Source of the DNA: Coriobacteriia bacterium
GTDB lineage: Bacteria; Actinomycetota; Coriobacteriia; Anaerosomatales; JAHIQC01
Length of the DNA stretch: 20,753 nt
Direction: 5' to 3'
Assembly (NCBI GenBank): GCA_030653635.1
Contig: JAURYZ010000124.1
Span: 1 to 20,753, forward strand
In this document: positions 1 through 6,084 of the stretch, piece by piece
Layout: every line of letters begins with the position of its first letter
How positions within the stretch are numbered: the first letter of the stretch is position 1
Made by a program: the position numbers and the translations under genes
The notes under the pieces: generated by a model
The model's input: only the letters and a program-made list of their open reading frames with translations
Databases searched by the model: none
What the model was told of the DNA's origin: nothing

Positions 1-2288
1 CGGGCAACGTACGCATCTTCAAGCAGATGTTCAACCGCGGCATGATTTACAAGGGCTCAAAGCCGATCCACTGGTGCATCCGATGCCACACCGCTCTCGC
101 AGAGGCCGAGATCGAGTATTCCGATGAGACCTCCGAGTCGATCTATGTTGCGTTCAAGATGACCTCGGAAACCCCCTGGGACGCCCAAGGTGACGTGAGC
201 ATCCTGATCTGGACGACCACGCCTTGGACGCTGCCGGCCAACGTGGCTGTGACCTTGGCCGACCGCGCGCAGTACGTCGGTGTCAAGCGAGACGGTCGCA
301 TTTTTGTGATGGCCGAGGAACTCGTTTCTGCCGTGGCGCTCGTGGCAGGTTGGGACGAAGGCAGTTATGAGATCCTGCAGCATCGTGCGCTGGGCAGCGA
401 GCTAGCAGGGCTCAAGTACGCGCAGCCGATTCACGATAGCGTCGAAGGCATCATCATCACCGGCGCTCACGTCGAGCTATCGACCGGTACCGGCGCGGTC
501 CACACTGCGCCGGGCCACGGCGATGAGGACTATCTGGTCGGCATGAAGTTCGGCCTGCCTATGCCTATGCCGGTGCTCGATGACGGTACGTTCGATGCAG
601 GTGGCGGCCCGTTCGTCGGCATAAACGTCAATGACGCCAATCCCAAGATCATTGAGTGGCTGGAAGAGCGCGGCACACTTGTCGCGTCGACCAAGATAAG
701 CCACAGCTATCCACACTGCTGGCGCTGCAAGCAGCCGGTCATCTTTCGTGCGACCGAACAGTGGTTTGTGAGTATGGAGAAGGCTGCAAAAGGTGTGCGC
801 CCCCTGCGGGAAGCCGCGATGGAGGCAATCAGTAAGGTCGAGTGGATTCCGGCGTGGTCTGTTAATCGCATCTCAGCCATGGTCGGCGATCGACCCGACT
901 GGTGTATCAGCCGCCAGCGCGCCTGGGGTGTACCCATCCCGGTGTTCTCCTGCTCCAAGTGCGGCGAGACGATCGCGAACGACGGCACGTTCGATGCGGT
1001 CATCGAACTGTTCCAGACCCAAGGTGCTGACGCATGGTTCACGCGCAAGCCCAGCGAATACCTTCCGGCCGACACCGTCTGCACCAGATGTGGAGGCACT
1101 GTTGAGGACCTCATGCCCGAGAAGGACATCGTCGATGTCTGGTGGGAGTCCGGTGTCAGCCATACGAGTGTGCTTGAGGCTCGCCCGGAGTTGCATCGTC
1201 CCGCAGAGCTGTATCTCGAGGGGTCGGACCAGCATCGCGGATGGTTCCAGTCCGCACTGCTCACGTGCGTGGGCGCGTACGGTGCACCGCCGTACGAGCG
1301 CGTGCTTACCCACGGTTTCATAGTGGACGGTGACGGTCGCAAGATGTCCAAGTCGGTTGGCAACGTCGTCTCACCGCTGGACGTCGTGGCCAAGTCCGGC
1401 GCTGATATCATCCGTCTGTGGGCCGCGTCGGCCGATTATGGGCAGGATATCTCGGTTTCCGACGAGATCTTGGATCGCACGAGCGAGGCCTACCGCCGAA
1501 TCCGGAACACGTTTCGCTTCCTGCTGTCCAATCTGGAGGACTACGACCCTGAGATGGCCGTGGCCTGGGATGATATGCCCGAACTAGACCGCTTCGCCCT
1601 AGTGCAGCTCTCCGATCTAACCAATCGCGTCACGAAGGCCTACGACGAGTGGCGCTTCCATGTCGTGTATCACTCGGTCTATGGATACTGCATCACCGAG
1701 CTCTCGTCGTTCTACCTCGACGTGCTCAAGGACCGCCTGTACTCCGATGGAGCTGACTCGCTCTCACGCAGAAGCGCACAAACGGTGCTCGCCCGGATGC
1801 TGACCACGCTCGTGCGCTTGGTCGCTCCCATTTTGGCCTTCACCGCTGAGGAAGTCTGGCAGTTCACCCCTGAGGCGCTACGTGGCGATGCCCTGAGCGT
1901 GCATCTGGCCGGCTGGCCGAGTGTGGACGTACCTGCCGATGAGGCCGTGGCCCTTCGTGGGGCATACGCCGTCGTGCTCGAGGTCCGCGAGGTGGCGACC
2001 AAGGCGCTCGAGCAGGCCCGCAACGACAAGGTCGTGGGCAAGAGCCAAGAGGCGGCGTTGGGGATTGAGGCGCCTGAGAGCGCCCTTGAAGTCCTACGCG
2101 CGCGTGGCGAGAGAGATCTGGCCGACATGCTTATTGTGTCGACGGTCGAGCTGCATGAGGCGGCTGAGATTTCGGTCAAGGTGAGTCCCTCGACGGGGGA
2201 GAAATGCCCGCGTTGTTGGAACCATCGCACTTTGCTTGAGAGCGGCGTGTGTTCCCGCTGCGAAGCGGTTCTTCTGCAGACCCGATAA
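1..2288 (+). CDS. ileS: Isoleucyl-tRNA synthetase, 5'-truncated by the window edge
   Basis: Cytoplasmic class I synthetase that charges tRNA-Ile with isoleucine. The frame is open from base 3, so the ATG at 27 is internal and the N-terminal part with the HIGH motif lies outside the window. About 761 residues are visible of the roughly 920-940 usual for bacterial IleRS. The CP1 editing domain is recognisable by TTTPWTLPAN (from about 217) and GTGAVHTAPGHGDEDY (from about 487). The catalytic region follows with DWCISRQRAWG (about 897) and the KMSKS loop (1341-1355). A CWRC pair is encoded at 717-728. The anticodon-binding domain ends in a C-terminal zinc knuckle with cysteine codons at 2205, 2214, 2250 and 2259, as in the bacterial (E. 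coli-like) type. The gene ends at a strong terminator. Family assignment is certain; only the 5' end is unknown. Confidence 0.98.
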   Translation, partial: GNVRIFKQMFNRGMIYKGSKPIHWCIRCHTALAEAEIEYSDETSESIYVAFKMTSETPWDAQGDVSILIWTTTPWTLPANVAVTLADRAQYVGVKRDGRIFVMAEELVSAVALVAGWDEGSYEILQHRALGSELAGLKYAQPIHDSVEGIIITGAHVELSTGTGAVHTAPGHGDEDYLVGMKFGLPMPMPVLDDGTFDAGGGPFVGINVNDANPKIIEWLEERGTLVASTKISHSYPHCWRCKQPVIFRATEQWFVSMEKAAKGVRPLREAAMEAISKVEWIPAWSVNRISAMVGDRPDWCISRQRAWGVPIPVFSCSKCGETIANDGTFDAVIELFQTQGADAWFTRKPSEYLPADTVCTRCGGTVEDLMPEKDIVDVWWESGVSHTSVLEARPELHRPAELYLEGSDQHRGWFQSALLTCVGAYGAPPYERVLTHGFIVDGDGRKMSKSVGNVVSPLDVVAKSGADIIRLWAASADYGQDISVSDEILDRTSEAYRRIRNTFRFLLSNLEDYDPEMAVAWDDMPELDRFALVQLSDLTNRVTKAYDEWRFHVVYHSVYGYCITELSSFYLDVLKDRLYSDGADSLSRRSAQTVLARMLTTLVRLVAPILAFTAEEVWQFTPEALRGDALSVHLAGWPSVDVPADEAVALRGAYAVVLEVREVATKALEQARNDKVVGKSQEAALGIEAPESALEVLRARGERDLADMLIVSTVELHEAAEISVKVSPSTGEKCPRCWNHRTLLESGVCSRCEAVLLQTR

Positions 2289-2296
2289 CGAGTGCC

Positions 2297-2332
2297 ACGG
2301 TGGCGGCCTTCACGGGGCCGCCACCGTTCTTT
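2297..2332 (+). terminator. Intrinsic terminator after ileS
   Basis: A perfect 12-bp inverted repeat (2297-2308 paired with 2316-2327) with a 7-nt loop is followed by TTCTTT. It starts 9 nt after the ileS stop codon. The GC-rich stem plus U-run is a textbook Rho-independent terminator and separates ileS from the traR-lspA-rluD unit. Confidence 0.9.
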
Positions 2333-2345
2333 GGCAGGCCTGCAG

Positions 2346-2354
2346 TGGTACAAT
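2346..2354 (+). promoter_or_regulatory. Candidate extended -10 promoter for the traR-lspA-rluD unit
   Basis: TGGTACAAT is an extended -10 (TGn plus TACAAT) immediately downstream of the ileS terminator, in the only gap before the next gene. No good -35 lies at 16-18 bp: TTGGCA at 2331-2336 is only 12 bp away. Recognition would therefore rely on the extended -10. The predicted start is near 2361, giving a leader of about 65 nt. Confidence 0.5.
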
Positions 2355-2373
2355 CACCAGTAGCGATTCACAC

Positions 2374-2397
2374 GCGCCCGGGTATTCCGGGCGCTTT
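2374..2397 (+). promoter_or_regulatory. GC-rich hairpin in the leader of the traR-like gene
   Basis: A perfect 8-bp stem (2374-2381 with 2387-2394) with a 5-nt loop GTATT is followed by only three T residues. It lies between the predicted promoter and the start codon at 2427. It could be a weak terminator/attenuator or a transcript-stabilising hairpin; no competing antiterminator was found. The hairpin is seen directly, its function is not. Confidence 0.4.
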
Positions 2398-2426
2398 CAG
2401 ATACCCAGCAGGGACGGTGTCTTACG

Positions 2427-2792
2427 ATGAAAGACAAACTGGCGCAGGAGCTTCGGGCCGTCTTAGAGGGCGAACACGACAGGCTTCAGGCCGAGGTTGA
2501 TCAGATAACCAAGGAAGGCCACGAGGCTCTTTCAGACGCCAGCGGCGAGAACAACTACCGCGATCACATGGCCGATCAGGGCACCGCGACATTCTCCCGT
2601 GAGCTCGACATGACCCTAGAGGAGAATTCCCGCGATGCTTTGAGCGCCGTTCATGGCGCGCTTGAGCGCTTCGAGCATGGTACGTACGGCACTTGTGAGC
2701 ACTGTGGGAAGCTCATTGCCGACGAGCGACTGCGGGCAATGCCCACCGCGACTCTGTGCATCTCGTGCAAGTCGGCCGAAGAATCGCGGTAG
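2427..2792 (+). CDS. DksA/TraR-family C4 zinc-finger protein
   Basis: A 121-residue small acidic protein. Residues 1-85 are predicted to be mostly helical coiled coil. The C-terminal zinc finger has cysteines C90, C93, C111 and C114 in a C-X2-C-X17-C-X2-C layout, with PTATLCISCK closely resembling DksA. Family members bind RNA polymerase through the secondary channel and adjust transcription initiation. The region equivalent to the coiled-coil tip reads RDHMADQGTATFS. Its aspartates are not in the register of the DPVDRA motif of E. coli DksA, so a ppGpp-linked role should not be assumed. The start at ATG 2427 has a modest upstream GGGA-type ribosome site. Its 3' end overlaps the predicted lspA start by up to 37 nt. 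The order ileS-traR-lspA-rluD is the usual actinobacterial arrangement. I leave the symbol blank because homologues vary in name. Confidence 0.88.
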   Translation: MKDKLAQELRAVLEGEHDRLQAEVDQITKEGHEALSDASGENNYRDHMADQGTATFSRELDMTLEENSRDALSAVHGALERFEHGTYGTCEHCGKLIADERLRAMPTATLCISCKSAEESR

Positions 2793-3319
2793 AGGCGCGC
2801 CGACCGGGACTTCTGTTCGCTTCTTTGGCGGTCTTGGCGGTGCTCCTAGACCAGGCGAGCAAGCTGTACATCCGGTCGACGATGCCCCCCTCCACATCGA
2901 TTCCGCTCATCGACGGCGTGTTTAACATCACGCACGTGCGCAACATGGGCGCGGCCTTTGGGCTCATGCCTGGCAAGCAGCCGCTGTTCATCGCGACGTC
3001 CCTTGTCGTGGTCGTGAGCGTGCTCGGGTACTGGATCGTGAAACGCCCCACAGCCCGTTGGCTCGTGACCGCGCTCGGGCTTGTGGTGGGCGGTGCAATC
3101 GGCAATCTCATCGATCGCACTAGTTCGACCGGGCTGGTCACGGACTTTTTCGACTTTGCGCTCATCGATTTTCCTGTTTTCAACATCGCGGACTGCGCGA
3201 TCTTTTTTGGTGTTGCCATGCTCGTGGTGTGGGTGCTGTTCGCCCCCGAGCCCGAGCCCGATGCCGATGCAGAGCCACGGGACACGATTGTGGTCGTCGG
3301 CGATGGGGTCGACCAATGA
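2756..3319 (+). CDS. lspA: Lipoprotein signal peptidase (signal peptidase II)
   Basis: Integral membrane aspartyl protease that cleaves signal peptides of prolipoproteins after lipid modification. The 187-residue frame contains four hydrophobic segments, the first including DQASKLYI. The two catalytic aspartates are visible: D120 in GNLIDR and D146 in FNIADCAIFFGV. The start is uncertain. GTG 2756 is the longest option and GTG 2765 is also possible; neither has a clear ribosome site, so coupling to translation of the overlapping upstream gene is likely. A 25-30 residue acidic Pro/Glu/Asp-rich tail follows the last membrane helix and is not part of the usual core. The stop overlaps the rluD start as ATGA. 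Confidence 0.95.
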   Translation: MHLVQVGRRIAVEARRPGLLFASLAVLAVLLDQASKLYIRSTMPPSTSIPLIDGVFNITHVRNMGAAFGLMPGKQPLFIATSLVVVVSVLGYWIVKRPTARWLVTALGLVVGGAIGNLIDRTSSTGLVTDFFDFALIDFPVFNIADCAIFFGVAMLVVWVLFAPEPEPDADAEPRDTIVVVGDGVDQ

Positions 3320-4326
3320 CGGCGCCGGGAACATACGAGCACGTCGTAGGTGCTGAGGAGGCGGGGGACCGCATCGACAAGCTGTTGGGTACCCTCGAGT
3401 TCCTTCCCTCACGTTCGGCGGCAGCTAAGCTGCTCGAGGAGGACTTCGTGCGTGTTAACGGCACCATCGTTACGAAGCGGTATGCGGTTCGCTCGGGCGA
3501 TCGGATCACGGTGGAAGTGCCGCCGTGGGATCGCGGCGATCTGGAGCCCGAGGATATTCCCCTCGACATCCGTTACGAGGATGAGGACATGATCGTGCTG
3601 TCCAAGCAGGCCGGGCTTGTGGTTCATCCTGCGCAGGGCCACTGGACCGGAACACTTGTGCATGCGCTGCTCGCGCACTCGGACAAACTCGGGACACTAG
3701 CAGGCGAGGATCGTCCAGGCATCGTTCATCGGCTGGACAAGGACACTACTGGACTCATGATGGTAGCCAAGAACGACCACTCGCAAGCAGCGCTATCTGA
3801 GGCTATCAAGATTCGCTCAATCGATCGTCGTTACGTCACGTTGGTGCATGGCTACATTGCTCCAGACACGGGGCTTATCGATGCGCCGATCGCCCGCGAT
3901 TCGAGAGATCGCATGCGGATGGCGGTATCGGATCATGAAGCGGCCAAGCAAGCCGTGACCACGTTTAGGGTCCTCGAGCGGTTCATGGCAGGCGCTCGCG
4001 ATGACGGCTACACCCTCGTGGAGTGCAAGCTCTACACCGGACGGACGCATCAGATTCGCGTTCATATGGCATACATCAAGCATCCCGTTGTAGGCGATCA
4101 GGTCTACGGCAAACGCAACATGAAGGCCGATCGTGGCCTCGAGAGGCAGTTCCTTCACGCCTATCGTCTCGAGCTCGAGCAGCCGATCACGAGCGCTCGA
4201 ATCGCACTTCGCGATCCGATCCCAGAGGACCTTGCTCGCATCCTTAGGGCACTTGAGCCCGACTCGATGGGTCGTACACAAGCTGGGGACGAGACCATGG
4301 CGGATATCCTGCCACCGCGCCCTTAA
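3316..4326 (+). CDS. rluD: RluA-family 23S rRNA pseudouridine synthase, RluD type
   Basis: Converts uridines to pseudouridine in large-subunit rRNA; in E. coli RluD targets helix 69. The protein is 336 residues. Residues about 15-80 form an S4 RNA-binding domain (DRIDKLLGTLEF and following). The catalytic domain carries the RluA-class motif HRLDKDTTGLM with catalytic D141, and later GRTHQIRVHMAYIKHPVVGD. The chosen ATG at 3316 overlaps the lspA stop in an ATGA junction, with a GGGG run seven bases upstream. The open frame extends further upstream but only inside lspA. The rRNA target is inferred from family membership; RluD-like proteins can differ in site specificity. Confidence 0.95.
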   Translation: MTAPGTYEHVVGAEEAGDRIDKLLGTLEFLPSRSAAAKLLEEDFVRVNGTIVTKRYAVRSGDRITVEVPPWDRGDLEPEDIPLDIRYEDEDMIVLSKQAGLVVHPAQGHWTGTLVHALLAHSDKLGTLAGEDRPGIVHRLDKDTTGLMMVAKNDHSQAALSEAIKIRSIDRRYVTLVHGYIAPDTGLIDAPIARDSRDRMRMAVSDHEAAKQAVTTFRVLERFMAGARDDGYTLVECKLYTGRTHQIRVHMAYIKHPVVGDQVYGKRNMKADRGLERQFLHAYRLELEQPITSARIALRDPIPEDLARILRALEPDSMGRTQAGDETMADILPPRP

Positions 4327-4438
4327 GGAAGATCCGGAAGACCGGAAGAACCTCGAAGAACCTTGCATCAGCGCATTCCGCTTGTGCCCAAGTGGGGTAT
4401 TAACCTGACGGCAAGCCAAAGTCTCGAGGAGGTCGGCT
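4327..4438 (+). promoter_or_regulatory. Spacer between rluD and the response regulator, with short direct repeats
   Basis: This 112-nt gap has no terminator I can recognise. It contains two abutting copies of CCGGAAGA (4334-4341 and 4342-4349) and two copies of GAAGAACCT exactly 10 bp apart (4345-4353 and 4355-4363). TATTAA at 4398-4403 could be a -10, but no matching -35 is found at normal spacing. GAGGAGG at 4426-4432 is a strong ribosome site for the next gene. A promoter or regulator site here is likely but not defined. Confidence 0.4.
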
Positions 4439-4807
4439 ATGGCTCAAGAAATGCGCTCGGTGCTGTTGGTGGAAGATGATTTGCACAGTGCGTATCTGGT
4501 GCGCTACCTACTGGAATCCGCAGGGTTTGAGGTCACGACCGCTCACGATGGCACGAGCGGGGTTGAGGCTGCGCTTGCAAACAAGCCTGACTTCGTCCTC
4601 ATGGACATCATGCTTCCCGGCATGAGCGGGCTTGATGCAACACGTCGGTTGCGGGTCGAGTACGGGCCCGACCTGCCAGTGATTGCTTTGACTGCTTACG
4701 CGATGAAGGGCGACAGGGAGACCGCGATTGATGCGGGTTGCAACGGATTCATCACAAAGCCAATCGATCCGTCGACCTTCGTGGATGAGGTTCGAGCCTG
4801 TCTTTAG
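4439..4807 (+). CDS. Single-domain (CheY/DivK-like) response regulator
   Basis: A 122-residue protein consisting of one receiver domain and no output domain. The acidic pocket is E12/D13, the phospho-acceptor is D56 in VLMDIMLPGMSG, the switch threonine is T85 (ALTAYAM), and the conserved lysine is K107 (ITKPID). The sequence style (MDIMLPGMSGLDATRRLR, ALTAYAMKGDRE) resembles receivers of the DivK/hybrid-kinase type rather than chemotaxis CheY. It would act through protein-protein contact or as a phosphate shuttle. The start has an excellent GAGGAGG six bases upstream. It lies 16 nt before the receiver-kinase gene, so the two are almost certainly co-transcribed and probable partners. No DNA-binding domain is present, so a direct transcriptional role is unlikely. 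Confidence 0.93.
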   Translation: MAQEMRSVLLVEDDLHSAYLVRYLLESAGFEVTTAHDGTSGVEAALANKPDFVLMDIMLPGMSGLDATRRLRVEYGPDLPVIALTAYAMKGDRETAIDAGCNGFITKPIDPSTFVDEVRACL

Positions 4808-4812
4808 AACCC

Positions 4813-4817
4813 GGGAG
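4813..4817 (+). promoter_or_regulatory. Ribosome binding site that fixes the kinase start
   Basis: GGGAG lies six bases before ATG 4824. It supports this start over the in-frame TTG at 4728, which falls inside the upstream response-regulator gene and would add 32 residues unrelated to a receiver domain. Confidence 0.75.
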
Positions 4818-4823
4818 CCCTTC

Positions 4824-6071
4824 ATGCGAGTGATGATTGCGGAAGACGATGCGGCGAGCCGATACCTCCTGAGGACCATGCTGGTGAGCGCTGGGCACGA
4901 GGTCCAAGAGGCCGAAGACGGTCTCGCTGCGCTTGAACTAGCCCGTGTGCTCCCGCCTGACATCCTAGTGACCGACATCCTCATGCCGCGTATGGACGGC
5001 TACCGCCTCTTGATGGAGTGGAAGCAGGACCCAGTACTTTCTCAGGTTCCGGTTGTCATGCTGAGCGCTACCTACACCGATTCCGAGGATGAGCGTCTAG
5101 CGCGCGATCTTGGCGCGGAGGTGTTCCTGACCAAACCTGTCGACCGAGTGCGCTTGCTTGAGGTTCTCGGTTCGGACACGAGAGTCACGGCGATGGGCGC
5201 AAAGGCCGTTTCGAGCATAGGGACTCGCGAGGTGGCCCTGGACCGATACAGCGGACGGTTGGTGAGCAAGCTCGAAGAGAAGTTCGAGGAGCTCACAATC
5301 GCCAATAAGCGTCTTGAAGCTACAGTAGAGCTTCTCTCCGACGAGGTTGAGGTCAAGCGTAGGCTACTCGAAACGATTGCTCGAGCCGATCAGATGAAGA
5401 CGGATTTTCTGGCGATGGTCTCGCATGAACTCCGCACTCCCGTCGCAGGAGTTCTCGGCTACTCAGAGCTGCTCGCCCGTGACGACATCGATGTTGATGC
5501 ACGCTCAACCGCCAAGCGCGGGCTTTCGCGCTCCACAGAGCGATTGAACACGATACTTGACGAGATACTCGAAGCGCTGAGGATAGAGGCTGACAGCGTT
5601 CGTATGAGCCAGCAGGAAGTCGATCTTGCCGAGTTGTTGAGAGCCGTTGCCGCCGGTCAGCGATTCGATGCTGCCCATGACATCAGGCTCGCTGTTCCCG
5701 ACGGGTCGATCATGACACTCGGCGACGCCGACATGCTGCGCCTGGCGGTGGAGCACCTCGTTGCCAATGCAGTTAAGTTCTCCCCCGATGGCGCTGCGAT
5801 CACGCTCGGCGTCCATGAGGTGCCCAGTGGGATCGAGATTTGGGTGACCGACGAGGGGATAGGCATAGCTTCAAGTCAGCTCGAGCGTCTGTTTGAGCCG
5901 TTGGTTCAAGGGGACATGAGTTCGACTCGACAGTTCGGCGGCGTGGGCCTTGGGCTCCACATAGTCCGACGCATCATCGAAGCGCATGACGGTACCGTGC
6001 GTGCGGCGTCCATCCCGGGTAGCGGTTCGACATTCACGATCTTCTTGTCGGTGGAGGCTCCACAGTCCTAG
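4824..6071 (+). CDS. Soluble receiver-histidine kinase hybrid
   Basis: 415 residues. An N-terminal receiver (about 1-120) has acidic residues at E7-D9 and phospho-acceptor D51 in VTDILMPRMDG. A helical linker of about 150-195 (KLEEKFEELTIANKRLEATV) is likely coiled coil. A HisKA domain follows with H201 in the H-box MVSHELRTP. The HATPase domain has an N-box around N315 (VANAVKFS), a G1 box around D343 (VTDEGIGI) and a G2 box at 372-378 (GGVGLGL). No membrane segment or sensor domain is present. The input must therefore be phosphorylation of its own receiver, a partner protein, or an unrecognised signal read by the linker. The gene is preceded by a stand-alone receiver that may accept phosphate from H201. 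It ends 13 nt before the stop codon of the convergent protease gene, with no clear terminator in the gap. Confidence 0.95.
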   Translation: MRVMIAEDDAASRYLLRTMLVSAGHEVQEAEDGLAALELARVLPPDILVTDILMPRMDGYRLLMEWKQDPVLSQVPVVMLSATYTDSEDERLARDLGAEVFLTKPVDRVRLLEVLGSDTRVTAMGAKAVSSIGTREVALDRYSGRLVSKLEEKFEELTIANKRLEATVELLSDEVEVKRRLLETIARADQMKTDFLAMVSHELRTPVAGVLGYSELLARDDIDVDARSTAKRGLSRSTERLNTILDEILEALRIEADSVRMSQQEVDLAELLRAVAAGQRFDAAHDIRLAVPDGSIMTLGDADMLRLAVEHLVANAVKFSPDGAAITLGVHEVPSGIEIWVTDEGIGIASSQLERLFEPLVQGDMSSTRQFGGVGLGLHIVRRIIEAHDGTVRAASIPGSGSTFTIFLSVEAPQS

Positions 6072-6084
6072 GGCTCACCCGGTC

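Noticed and set aside
2331..2354. Classical -35/-10 promoter TTGGCA...TACAAT before the traR-like gene
   Set aside because: The spacer is only 12 bp. Only the extended -10 reading is retained.
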